Part shown: piece by piece, positions 45,033 through 52,976 of the stretch
Position numbering within the stretch: the first letter of the stretch is position 1
Layout of the letters: every line of letters starts with the position of its first letter
From: Mycetocola tolaasinivorans
GTDB taxonomy: Bacteria; Actinomycetota; Actinomycetes; Actinomycetales; Microbacteriaceae
Assembly (NCBI RefSeq): GCF_003667565.1
Contig: NZ_RCUX01000004.1
Coordinates: 248,001 to 312,000, forward strand
Reading direction: 5' to 3'
Length of the DNA: 64,000 bases
Position numbers and translations under genes: made by a program
The notes under the pieces: generated by a model
What the model saw: only the letters and a program-made list of their open reading frames with translations
What the model was told of the DNA's origin: nothing
Databases searched by the model: none

Positions 45033-45707
45033 ATGGCCGACGGCGAGCAGGACCACGAGGACGCAGCAGCGGAACACACCCCGGAAACCGGGCGCACCCC
45101 GCGGCGCGGCCGCGAGGGCGGGCATCGCCGCCCCGGTGGTCCCGGCGGGCTGGGGAACGCCAGCGGGCTGGGCGGTACCGGGCATCCGGACGGCCCCACA
45201 CCCGAAGACATTCGTCGCGAGCTGCGCCGCATGATGCAGCAGGCCGACGCACACGAGCCTGGAGATCGCCGCCGTGGACGCCGCGAGGGCGGCCACTGGC
45301 AGCCGGGCGGAGAGCGCCGCGGCTTCGCCGACCTGCGCTTTACCCGCGGGGTGTTTGCGCTGAACGATCAGGGCAACTCCGCCGAGGAAATCGCCGAGCA
45401 GCTGGATGTCCCGGTGGAGGAGATCACCCGTCGCCTCGCCCGGCGCGAGCTGTATCGCGGGGCCGCGGATCTCCGCGACATCGTGATCGAACGGCAGTCT
45501 GGCACCATCACCACCGACGAAATGATCAGCAAGCTCAGCGCGCTCAGCCTCACCGCGCACACCCCCGGAAAATGGGGCGCATACGACGGCGCCGCGAGCG
45601 CCACCGGTGCCGCCCGCCAGCTCATGGCCGCACTGCGCGATGGGCTCATCACCGAGGCCGAGTATGAGGCCGTGCGCCAGGCAGCTGCGCGCCGCAGGTC
45701 ACGGTGA
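45033..45707 (+). CDS. Putative partner (antitoxin candidate) of the zeta toxin
   Basis: 224 residues. The first half (1-85) is charged and Gly/Arg/Pro-rich (repeats of RRGREGGH type), likely disordered and nucleic-acid-binding. Residues about 105-145 contain a helix-turn-helix-like stretch (FALNDQGNSAEEIAEQLDVPVEEITRRLARR). The end (about 150-220: IVIERQSGTITTDEMISKL...LITEAEYEAVRQAA) resembles the small proteins found before zeta kinases in actinobacteria. ATG at 45033 has GGAGGT. Its stop overlaps the zeta start (GTGA). Antitoxin function is inferred. Confidence 0.55.
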   Translation: MADGEQDHEDAAAEHTPETGRTPRRGREGGHRRPGGPGGLGNASGLGGTGHPDGPTPEDIRRELRRMMQQADAHEPGDRRRGRREGGHWQPGGERRGFADLRFTRGVFALNDQGNSAEEIAEQLDVPVEEITRRLARRELYRGAADLRDIVIERQSGTITTDEMISKLSALSLTAHTPGKWGAYDGAASATGAARQLMAALRDGLITEAEYEAVRQAAARRRSR

Positions 45708-46516
45708 ACGCCCCGCGCGAACGCGTCGCCGCGCAGCTTGAGCAGGTGCTGCGCCGAGACGGCCTCGACAACCCGTGGGGTGACCGCGAGGACGCCTCTA
45801 CCCGCTGGATCTTCGGCGACGGTTCGCTGTACGACGCCTCCCGGCTGCGCCTGCACGGCGAACTCATCGATACCGCCCGTCGGAAGAACCCGGGCGCGTT
45901 TGGGGGAGCGCTCGCCGCGGTAGTGACCGCGGGGCCGCCCGGTGCCGGCAAGTCCACCGCGCTTGCGCTCGATCCGCGACTGGAGGGCTTTCGCGACATC
46001 GACGCTGACGATTTCAAGGATGCCCTGCTGATCGATGCCCGCGAGCGCGGTCTGCTGGATCGCTGGCTTCACGACACCCTGGAAGACGGCCGCCCCATCA
46101 TGCCGCGCGAACTCGCGGGGTTTGTGCACGCCGAATCCACCGCCCTCGCGGACGCCATGCGGGAGGACTGCCTCGTGGACGGCGAAAACATCGTGATCCA
46201 CGGCACGCTCTCAAGCATCGAATACGTGGGTGAACTACTCGCGGAACTCGACGGCTTCGGGTACGAGCAGCTCATCATCTACGACGTTGAGGTGCCCGCC
46301 GAGATCGCCGTCGAACGCGCACTCGACCGCTGGTGGAGCACGCGCGAGGCGGGTGTTGACCCGCTCGGTGGCCGATTCGTGCCGCCCGCGGGGATCCGTG
46401 CGTACTACCCGGAAGACATCTCTCGTGCGGTGACCGCGGCCAATGCCCAGATGCTTCACGACCGCGCCGCCCGGCTCGGCTGGGATGTGGAACTCGCCGT
46501 GGTGGACGCCCGGTAG
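45704..46516 (+). CDS. Zeta toxin family protein (UDP-sugar kinase type)
   Basis: 270 residues. Walker A GPPGAGKS lies at 77-84, followed by an acidic DIDADDF block near 98-104, and NIVIHGTLSS in place of the usual EGT motif. Zeta/PezT toxins phosphorylate UDP-N-acetylglucosamine and block cell wall synthesis; whether this actinobacterial branch does so is not known. The N-terminal extension (1-70) is longer than in PezT. GTG start at 45704 overlaps the partner gene, a classic toxin-antitoxin layout. Confidence 0.78.
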   Translation: MNAPRERVAAQLEQVLRRDGLDNPWGDREDASTRWIFGDGSLYDASRLRLHGELIDTARRKNPGAFGGALAAVVTAGPPGAGKSTALALDPRLEGFRDIDADDFKDALLIDARERGLLDRWLHDTLEDGRPIMPRELAGFVHAESTALADAMREDCLVDGENIVIHGTLSSIEYVGELLAELDGFGYEQLIIYDVEVPAEIAVERALDRWWSTREAGVDPLGGRFVPPAGIRAYYPEDISRAVTAANAQMLHDRAARLGWDVELAVVDAR

Positions 46517-46568
46517 TCACAAAAACACGCTCGGCCGGTGGGCCGCGAGAGAAGGGAAGAAGAGGTCC

Positions 46569-47231
46569 ATGTACGCGGAGACACGCCTGAGCGACGCGCG
46601 CACCCTGTGGCGCTCCCTCGGCGGTGCCGGCGGAGTGATCCCCGCCGACGGCAGCGTGGACCTCATCCTGCGCGGCGGCGATCTCTTCCTTGCCGGGCCC
46701 TCGACCCGGGCGATCACCACGCTGCCGGATGCCGACGGCGTGAGCATCGGCCTGCGGTTTGCTCCCGGCCAGGCGGCCGCCACGCTGGGAATCGACCTCG
46801 CGGAGCTTCGCGATACCGGAGCGCCCCTCGGCGATGTCCTCGACCCCGCGCGCACCCGAGAACTCGCCACGCGCGTGCGCGCCCAGGCGCGAAACCCCGG
46901 GCACGATCTCCTCGGAGGCCAACCGGAAGACCCCTGGGCGCGGGAAACCCACCGTGCCGCGCGGCGGGCGGAGAGCGCATCCGCCCTCGCCCGCAGGCTG
47001 GGATGGTCAGAGCGTCAGTTGCGCCGCCGAATGCTCGCACGATTCGGATACGGCTATGCCGCCCTCATTCGTATCGAGCGAGCCAAACGCGCGCACGCGC
47101 TCATCCGCTCGGGGACGGCGCTCGCCGAGGCGGCCGCCCGCGCCGGATACTCCGATCAGCCGCACCTCACCCGGGAATTCCGTCGCGTCGTCGGCCACAC
47201 CCCGGGCGAGGTGAGCGCGGCCGGCGACTAG
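46569..47231 (+). CDS. AraC family transcriptional regulator
   Basis: 220 residues. N-terminal beta-rich domain of the type that reads PADGSVDLILR..DLFLAGP (about 20-100), then a double HTH (about 135-215) with SALARRLGWSERQLRRRMLARFGYGYAALIRIERAKRAHALI and AAARAGYSDQPHLTREFRRVVGHTPGEV. ATG at 46569 follows AGAAGAGG. It converges with the VOC gene and overlaps it by 4 bases. Confidence 0.85.
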   Translation: MYAETRLSDARTLWRSLGGAGGVIPADGSVDLILRGGDLFLAGPSTRAITTLPDADGVSIGLRFAPGQAAATLGIDLAELRDTGAPLGDVLDPARTRELATRVRAQARNPGHDLLGGQPEDPWARETHRAARRAESASALARRLGWSERQLRRRMLARFGYGYAALIRIERAKRAHALIRSGTALAEAAARAGYSDQPHLTREFRRVVGHTPGEVSAAGD

Positions 47232-47626
47232 CCCTCGCCGAGCGGCGCAAACAGGTCGATCGAGTTGCCATCAGGATCGAGGACGGTCGCGTAGCGTTGA
47301 CCCCAGGGGGCATCCCACGGTGCCACATGGCCCGGGTAGCCCGCCGCCTCCAACCGCGAGAAAGTTGCATCCACCTCCGCGGGGGTGCCGTGCGCAAACG
47401 CCAGCGCGATCCGGTGCCCGCCCGCGGCGATCGCATAGCCGGGATCGAAGGAACGAATCACCTCGACAGTATCCCACGCGAGCGTGGTGCCATCCGGGAG
47501 CACGGCGTCCACGTGCGGCGCGGTTTCTGCACCGGCTGGGATGTCGACACCGAGGGTGCGATAGAAGGTGAGGGCCGCCGACATGTCCGTGGTCACGAGC
47601 CCGATGAATCCAAGAGTGAGTGTCAT
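47228..47626 (-). CDS. VOC (glyoxalase/bleomycin-resistance fold) protein
   Basis: 132 residues. Two beta-alpha-beta-beta-beta modules: LGFIGLVTTDMSAALTFYRTLGVDI and RIALAFAHGTPAEVDATFSRLEAAGYPG..PWDAPWGQRYATVLDPDGNSIDLFAPL. Such proteins bind metals or drugs; the substrate cannot be told. The AraC gene next to it is an obvious regulator candidate. Confidence 0.85.
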   Translation of the reverse strand: MTLTLGFIGLVTTDMSAALTFYRTLGVDIPAGAETAPHVDAVLPDGTTLAWDTVEVIRSFDPGYAIAAGGHRIALAFAHGTPAEVDATFSRLEAAGYPGHVAPWDAPWGQRYATVLDPDGNSIDLFAPLGEG

Positions 47627-47755
47627 GCGCCCAGAATAGCCCGAGGCCCGTGCCCACCGATTGAATAAAACGGTCACCCCGTCCGGCCCGGAATAAGGGG
47701 GTGGATATACTCGGAGAAGGTTCGCGCGCACCAGCCGGTAGCGCCGCGGTGTGAA

Positions 47756-48706
47756 GTGGAGCGGGTCGTGGTTGTAGCGGTAGTGGGCGAGGCCCTGATT
47801 GATCTGATTCAAGAGGCAGACGGTCGGTACCGCCCCACGCCCGGAGGGGCCCCCGCGAACGTCGCGATCGCCCTCACCCGGCTCGGCATCGACACCCGAT
47901 TCTTCGGCCGCCTCGGCAACGATCGCTTCGGCGCCCTCGTGGGAGAAAACCTGCGCCGCAACGGTGTCGCGCTCGACCACTGCGTCCAGGCCACCGAACC
48001 CACCTCCGTTGCCGTGGCCAACCGCGGCCAGGGCGGCGCGGCCGAGTATTCGTTCTATATCAATGGCACCGCCGACTGGCAGTGGACCGCGGATGAACTC
48101 GGCCACCTCGGCAAAAACGCCCGCGCGCTGCACCTCGGTTCGCTGGCCGCCATCATGGAACCCGGTGCCTCGGTCATTGCCGAGCAGGTTGAGCGCATCT
48201 TCGCCGCCGGCAAGACGCTGATCTCGTTTGACCTCAACCTGCAGCCGAGCCTCGGCGTTTCTCGCGAACGCGAACACGAGCGGGTGTCCCGCCTCGTCGC
48301 CTCCGCCCACATCGTCAAAACCAGCGTGGGCGACCTCCGCTGGCTCTACCCCGACCGCCTCCCCGGCGAGGTGGCCGAAATCTGGTCACGCTCCCGAGCG
48401 GTGGTCCTCACCCGCGGGGGAGACGGCGTGAGCCTCTTCCGCCCGGGCGTGCGCCCCGTGGACGTCCCCGCCCGCCCCACCACCGTGGTTGATACCGTAG
48501 CCGCCGGAGACACCTTCGTCGCCGCCCTGCTGTATCGCCTGCTCAGCGGTGTCGGTAAGGACCCCGCGGCGCTCCTGCGCCAGGGCCCCACCGAGTGGAT
48601 CGAACACCTGCGCTTCGCGAACGCCGCGGCATCGCTGGCCTGCGAGTGGCCCGGGGCGAACCCGCCCATGCTCAGCGAGGTCAACAGAGCTTTCGACGGC
48701 AACTAG
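47756..48706 (+). CDS. PfkB-family carbohydrate kinase (fructokinase-like)
   Basis: 316 residues. Substrate motif GGAPANVAIALTRLGIDTRFFGRLGNDRFG near 31-60 and ATP/catalytic motif VDTVAAGDTFVAALLY near 246-261 with the catalytic Asp. Likely phosphorylates fructose or a related sugar. GTG at 47756 is the longer start; GTG 47768 is possible. Confidence 0.83.
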   Translation: MERVVVVAVVGEALIDLIQEADGRYRPTPGGAPANVAIALTRLGIDTRFFGRLGNDRFGALVGENLRRNGVALDHCVQATEPTSVAVANRGQGGAAEYSFYINGTADWQWTADELGHLGKNARALHLGSLAAIMEPGASVIAEQVERIFAAGKTLISFDLNLQPSLGVSREREHERVSRLVASAHIVKTSVGDLRWLYPDRLPGEVAEIWSRSRAVVLTRGGDGVSLFRPGVRPVDVPARPTTVVDTVAAGDTFVAALLYRLLSGVGKDPAALLRQGPTEWIEHLRFANAAASLACEWPGANPPMLSEVNRAFDGN

Positions 48707-48721
48707 GAAGCACGCAGCGTC

Positions 48722-48755
48722 TTTCGGCGACACGCCCACGGGTGTGTCGCCGAAA
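48722..48755 (+). terminator. Terminator of the PfkB gene
   Basis: TTTCGGCGACAC pairs with GTGTCGCCGAAA; a TTTT run follows a few bases later. Confidence 0.75.
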
Positions 48756-48774
48756 ACTGTTTTGGCTGGTTTTC

Positions 48775-48812
48775 GGGCATATTCAACCGCGTGAATCCGC
48801 GGTTAAATGCCC
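48775..48812. repeat. Imperfect inverted repeat
   Basis: GGGCATATTCAACCGCG and CGCGGTTAAATGCCC pair with one or two mismatches around TGAATC. Lies 80 bases before the tRNA-Glu genes. Role unknown. Confidence 0.5.
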
Positions 48813-48895
48813 CAAAACACGCCTACTGACGGGGCGTGTTGCGGCTCGATTTGTGCCGACCCGGAATCCCGTGCCATACTTTTACACGTTGCTTC

Positions 48896-48971
48896 GGTCC
48901 CATCGTTTAGCGGCCTAGGACACCGCCCTCTCACGGCGGCGGCACGGGTTCAAATCCCGTTGGGATCACCA
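48896..48971 (+). tRNA. tRNA-Glu (CTC anticodon), copy 1
   Basis: Acceptor GGTCCCA / TGGGATC, anticodon stem CCGCC/GGCGG around CTCTCAC, T-arm GGGTTCAAATCCC, CCA encoded. Confidence 0.95.
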
Positions 48972-49050
48972 TTGCACACGATTTGAGAAATCGAAGAGTG
49001 TGGAAGGGTAAACGTTTCAACACAGCAGTGATGTGTACATTACTGTGTTC

Positions 49051-49126
49051 GGTCCCATCGTTTAGCGGCCTAGGACACCGCCCTCTCACGGCGGCGGCAC
49101 GGGTTCAAATCCCGTTGGGATCACCA
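49051..49126 (+). tRNA. tRNA-Glu (CTC anticodon), copy 2
   Basis: Identical 76 bases to copy 1, CCA encoded. Confidence 0.95.
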
Positions 49127-49130
49127 CTAT

Positions 49131-49162
49131 GGCGGGTTTTCATCTCCGGATGAAAACCCGCC
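49131..49162 (+). terminator. Terminator of tRNA-Glu copy 2
   Basis: GGCGGGTTTTCATC / GATGAAAACCCGCC stem with TCCG loop, then TTGTGTTTT. Confidence 0.85.
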
Positions 49163-49251
49163 TTGTGTTTTGCCCGGGGGAGCGTCCGCCCCGGCCGACA
49201 CGCCGGATTTCAGTCCGGTGGTGGTTGTGTGTCATACTTAACAGGTAGTTC

Positions 49252-49327
49252 GGTCCCATCGTTTAGCGGCCTAGGACACCGCCCTCTCACGGCGGCGGCA
49301 CGGGTTCAAATCCCGTTGGGATCACCA
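49252..49327 (+). tRNA. tRNA-Glu (CTC anticodon), copy 3
   Basis: Identical to copies 1 and 2, CCA encoded, with its own terminator. Confidence 0.95.
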
Positions 49328-49332
49328 CAGAG

Positions 49333-49362
49333 AAACTCCCTCGGTTCAACCGGGGGAGTTTT
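49333..49362 (+). terminator. Terminator of tRNA-Glu copy 3
   Basis: AAACTCCCTCGG / CCGGGGGAGTTT stem-loop followed by T. Confidence 0.85.
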
Positions 49363-49430
49363 GCTTTGCGCCGATGCTCACCAGATGGTCACGGCTAGCC
49401 AGTCCCGATCAACCCGAGTGAGGATCCTGA

Positions 49431-50312
49431 ATGAGCGCTGCCGGTTCGCCCAAGGCAAGACTGACCGGTGTGGCACTGGTGCTGGCCGGGATGGCCTGTC
49501 AGGACGTCGGTGCGGCCTTCGCGATCCTCGTATTCCCCCAGACCGGGGCGCTCGGCATGGTGGCGCTGCGCATGGGCTTCTCGGCAATCCTGCTGTTCCT
49601 CATCGCACGCCCGAGGCTGCGCGGTCACTCGCGTTCGCAGTGGCTCACGGTCGTGGGCTTTGCGTTCGCGCTCATGCTGATGAACACCCTGTTCTACCTC
49701 GCGATCGATCGCATCCCGCTGGGACCGGCCGTCGCGATCGAGGTGCTCGGCCCGCTCACCCTCTCGGTGATCACCGGCCGCGGCCGCGCGCGCTGGGCCT
49801 GGGCGGGCCTCGCCCTCGCCGGAGTCGCCCTGCTGGGCCACGGCGGCTGGGGCACACTCGACCCCATCGGCGTCCTGCTGGCGCTGCTCGCCGGCGTCAT
49901 GTGGGCGCTCTACATCGTGACCTCGGCCCGTACCGGTGCGAGCTTCCCCGGGCTCAGCGGCCTCGCCATTGCCATGAGCATTGGTGCCGTGATGATCCTG
50001 CCCTTCGGCCTCATCGCCTCGGGTGGTGCCGTGCTGGCCCCGAACATCCTGGCCCTCGGCCTCCTCATCGCGATCATGTCCTCGGCGATTCCCTACGCCG
50101 CGGAGCTCAACGCGCTGCGCCGCCTGCCCACCGCGGTGTTCTCCATCCTGATGTCGCTCGGCCCGGTCGTGGCCGCGCTCGCCGGGCTGTTTGTGCTGCA
50201 TCAGAAGCTCGGGCTGTTTGAGGTCCTCGCGATCGTGCTGATCGTGGCGGCCAGCGCCGGTGCCGTGCACTCCTCGCGGCCGCGCAACAACCCGCCCGCA
50301 CTGGATATCTAG
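49431..50312 (+). CDS. EamA/DMT-family exporter (RhtA-like)
   Basis: 293 residues with ten predicted membrane helices in two EamA repeats (about 10-140, 148-285). Blocks such as MACQDVGAAFAILVFPQTGALGMVALRMGFSAILL and NTLFYLAIDRIPLGPAVAIEVLGPLTLSVITGR match the RhtA threonine/homoserine exporter group. Substrates are probably amino acids or analogues. Confidence 0.83.
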   Translation: MSAAGSPKARLTGVALVLAGMACQDVGAAFAILVFPQTGALGMVALRMGFSAILLFLIARPRLRGHSRSQWLTVVGFAFALMLMNTLFYLAIDRIPLGPAVAIEVLGPLTLSVITGRGRARWAWAGLALAGVALLGHGGWGTLDPIGVLLALLAGVMWALYIVTSARTGASFPGLSGLAIAMSIGAVMILPFGLIASGGAVLAPNILALGLLIAIMSSAIPYAAELNALRRLPTAVFSILMSLGPVVAALAGLFVLHQKLGLFEVLAIVLIVAASAGAVHSSRPRNNPPALDI

Positions 50313-50514
50313 ATCCGGAGGTTCCGGGCGTGGAGAGGATCCACACACTCCCAGGATACGTTCGGCGTGATGGGTCAGCTCTGCCCCATCGGATGGAGGG
50401 TTTCGGGGGAAACCCCACCATTCAGAGGCCTCGTAGCGCTCGCCTGGGGGGGCGGCGCTCGAGGCCTCACCCGGGTTGCGGCGCGGCGCGGCTCGACATG
50501 CGCTAAGCTAATCC
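50313..50514 (+). other. Intergenic spacer before the TerC leader
   Basis: About 200 bases without a gene. It holds a hairpin (50425-50468, GAGGCCTCGTAGCGC with GCGCTCGAGGCCTC) that may end EamA transcription, and a CTAAGCTAA stretch near 50502-50510 that could be the -10 region of the riboswitch transcript. Confidence 0.45.
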
Positions 50515-50618
50515 ACGCGAAGGGGAGTATCCCACATCGCCGCGATCGTCATCACGATCCACCAGGACGGTGGGTCCGGGCGCGGCGGCAGTTTTCAGAA
50601 CTGCGGGAGAGACTTTCA
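50515..50618 (+). promoter_or_regulatory. yybP-ykoY manganese riboswitch upstream of terC
   Basis: The conserved aptamer pieces are in order: AAGGGGAGTAT (50520-50530), GTCATCACGAT (50548-50558), GTGGGTCCGGGC (50570-50582), and the closing GAGACTTTCAC (50609-50619) that pairs with the first arm. This family senses Mn2+ and often controls TerC and MntP genes. Boundaries are approximate. Confidence 0.8.
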
Positions 50619-50657
50619 CGGCTTCGCCCTACCCTGGGCACGTTCGTGAAGGATAAA

Positions 50658-51665
50658 ATGCATCCCCAGCTTCCCCTCCTCTTCGAGATCATCACCTGTG
50701 TGGTGCTCGTTCTGGTACTGGTGGCCGATCTACTGATCGTTACCCGCCGCCCCCACATTCCCTCGATGAAGGAAGCCTCCCTCTGGGTGAGCTTCTATGT
50801 GGCACTCGCGCTGATCTTCGCCGTGCTGATGTACTTCCTCGCCGGCCATGAGTTTGCCGGGCAGTTCGTGGCCGGTTGGCTCACCGAGTATTCGCTCTCC
50901 ATCGATAATCTCTTCGTGTTTGTGATCATCATGGCTCGCTTCGCGGTGCCGCGAAAGTTCCAGCAGGAGGTGCTGATGGTGGGTATCATCATCGCCCTGG
51001 TGCTGCGCGGTATCTTCATCCTCGCCGGTGCCGCCCTGATCGAGAACTTCTCCTTCATCTTCTACCTGTTCGGTGCCTGGCTGCTCTACACCGCCTGGCA
51101 GCAGGCCTTTGGCCACGATGGTGAGCAGACCGACAGCCGCTTCACCCTGTGGCTGAAGAAGCGCATGAACGTCGCCGACGACTACGACGAGAACAAGCTG
51201 CGCACCACCATTGGCGGGAAGCGCTACTGGACCCCGATGATCATCGTGTTCATCTCGATCGGTACCACCGACCTGCTCTTCGCCCTGGATTCCATCCCCG
51301 CGATCTTCGGGATCACACAGAGCCCGTTCATCGTGTTTACCGCCAACGTGTTTGCCCTGATGGGCCTGCGCCAGCTGTACTTCCTGCTGGGCGGCCTGCT
51401 CGAGCGCCTGGAGTACCTCAAGTACGGTATCGCCTTCATCCTTGCGTTCATCGGTGTGAAGCTGGTGCTGCACGCGATGCACACCAACGAGCTACCCTTC
51501 ATCAACGGCGGTCAGAGCTTCGAGTGGGCCCCGGAGATCAGCACGTGGACCTCGCTCGGCGTGATTCTCGCCTCGATGGCTATCGCCACCGTCGCGAGCC
51601 TGGTGAAGTCGCGTAACAAGCCGCCGGCGGAAAAGATCACCGCGGGCGACCCCGACGAGCGCTAG
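50658..51665 (+). CDS. TerC family integral membrane protein (manganese-related)
   Basis: 335 residues, about nine membrane segments. Family marks: FLAGHEFAGQFVAGWLTEYSLSIDNLFVFVIIM with the acidic SIDN motif, and IGTTDLLFALDSIPAIFGIT with the conserved D in ALDSIPA. TerC proteins export or handle manganese and metallate extracytosolic enzymes. ATG at 50658 has GAAGGA upstream; GTG at 50646 is possible. The upstream riboswitch supports a Mn role over tellurite resistance. Confidence 0.9.
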   Translation: MHPQLPLLFEIITCVVLVLVLVADLLIVTRRPHIPSMKEASLWVSFYVALALIFAVLMYFLAGHEFAGQFVAGWLTEYSLSIDNLFVFVIIMARFAVPRKFQQEVLMVGIIIALVLRGIFILAGAALIENFSFIFYLFGAWLLYTAWQQAFGHDGEQTDSRFTLWLKKRMNVADDYDENKLRTTIGGKRYWTPMIIVFISIGTTDLLFALDSIPAIFGITQSPFIVFTANVFALMGLRQLYFLLGGLLERLEYLKYGIAFILAFIGVKLVLHAMHTNELPFINGGQSFEWAPEISTWTSLGVILASMAIATVASLVKSRNKPPAEKITAGDPDER

Positions 51666-51743
51666 GCAGCGACACCGCGGCACGGCACCACCGTAATAAA
51701 CGGTAACCTGGAGAAACCGTCTGTTTTCTGATTAAGGGGTGCC

Positions 51744-52976
51744 GTGCCGCATCGTCCCACCGTTCCACGCGAAGTGTGGGTGCTCGTTGCAGCCTCGTTT
51801 GTGATTGCCCTGGGGTACGGAATCGTCGCCCCCGTTCTGCCGCTGTATGCCCAGCGCTTCGGTGTGGGCAATACCGAGATCTCTGCGGTGGTGAGCGTTT
51901 TTGCGGCCATGCGGCTGCTCTTCGCCCCCGCCTCGGGCTGGCTCGTGCAGCGCTTCGGCGAGAAGCACATTTACATTTCGGGCCTCATGATCGTGGCCGT
52001 CAGTACCGGTGCCTGCGCGCTCGCGGTAGAGTACTGGCAGCTCGTGGCGCTGCGTGCGGTGGCGGGTATCGGATCGACGATGTTCACCGTTTCGGCGATG
52101 GGCCTGCTGATCCGCATCAGCCCGGCCAGCATGCGCGCCCGCATTTCGAGCCTCTACTCGGGAAGCTTCCTGATCGGCGGCGTGGCCGGGCCGATCCTCG
52201 GTGCTCTCGTGGCACCGTTTGGGCTACAGGCACCGTTTGTGATTTACGCGATCACGCTGTTCGCCGCGTGCGCGGTGGTGGCAATTGCCCTCGGCCGAGT
52301 GCGGGTCGAGCCCGGTGATGAGCCGGGTGTCATGGGCACCGGTATCGACGTGCGACCGGTCCTGACCCTTGCGGCGGCCTGGGCGCGCAAGCCCTACCGT
52401 GCGGCGGTGGCGGCCAACTTTGCGAACGGCTGGACGGCCTTCGGCGTGCGGGTCGCACTCGTCCCCGTGGTGATGGCCACGCTGTTCCCCGGCACCGCCG
52501 AGGCCGCGGCCCTCGCCCTCACGACCTTCGCGCTCGGAAACGCGGCGATCATTCTCCCGGCCGGGCGGTGGTCCGACCGCTACGGCCGCCGCCCCTTCAT
52601 CATCGGCGGCATGGCGCTCGCGGGTGTCTCGACCGCCCTGTTCGGCTTCGCCGATAACCTCGTGATCTCGCTCGTGCTGTGTGCGATCGCGGGCGTGGGA
52701 ACGGGGCTCTGCGCGCCGTCGCAGCAGGCGGTCGTGGCGGACGTCGTGGGCCGGCACCACCGCGGTGGCCCGGTGCTCGCCACCTTCCAGATGATGTCGG
52801 ACCTCGGCGCCGTGATCGGCCCGCTGGCGATCGGCATGCTCGCGGATCTGGCCGGCTTCGGCCCGGCGTTCGCCGTGACCGGCGCGATCCTGGTGCTGGC
52901 CGCGATCGTCTGGATGTTCACGCCGAACGAGCCCGAGCGTACCGAAACGGGCGCGATCGACGTCATTCCGCGCTAG
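51744..52976 (+). CDS. MFS efflux transporter (DHA1/TetA-like)
   Basis: 410 residues, 12 membrane segments. N-terminal REVWVLVAASFVIALGYGIVAPVLPLYAQRFGV and second-half motif A GRWSDRYGRRPFIIGG are typical of drug-H+ antiporters. GTG start at 51744 after AAGGGG. It converges on the TetX-like gene with a 4-base overlap of stops, linking it to a resistance cluster. Substrate unknown. Confidence 0.83.
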   Translation: MPHRPTVPREVWVLVAASFVIALGYGIVAPVLPLYAQRFGVGNTEISAVVSVFAAMRLLFAPASGWLVQRFGEKHIYISGLMIVAVSTGACALAVEYWQLVALRAVAGIGSTMFTVSAMGLLIRISPASMRARISSLYSGSFLIGGVAGPILGALVAPFGLQAPFVIYAITLFAACAVVAIALGRVRVEPGDEPGVMGTGIDVRPVLTLAAAWARKPYRAAVAANFANGWTAFGVRVALVPVVMATLFPGTAEAAALALTTFALGNAAIILPAGRWSDRYGRRPFIIGGMALAGVSTALFGFADNLVISLVLCAIAGVGTGLCAPSQQAVVADVVGRHHRGGPVLATFQMMSDLGAVIGPLAIGMLADLAGFGPAFAVTGAILVLAAIVWMFTPNEPERTETGAIDVIPR

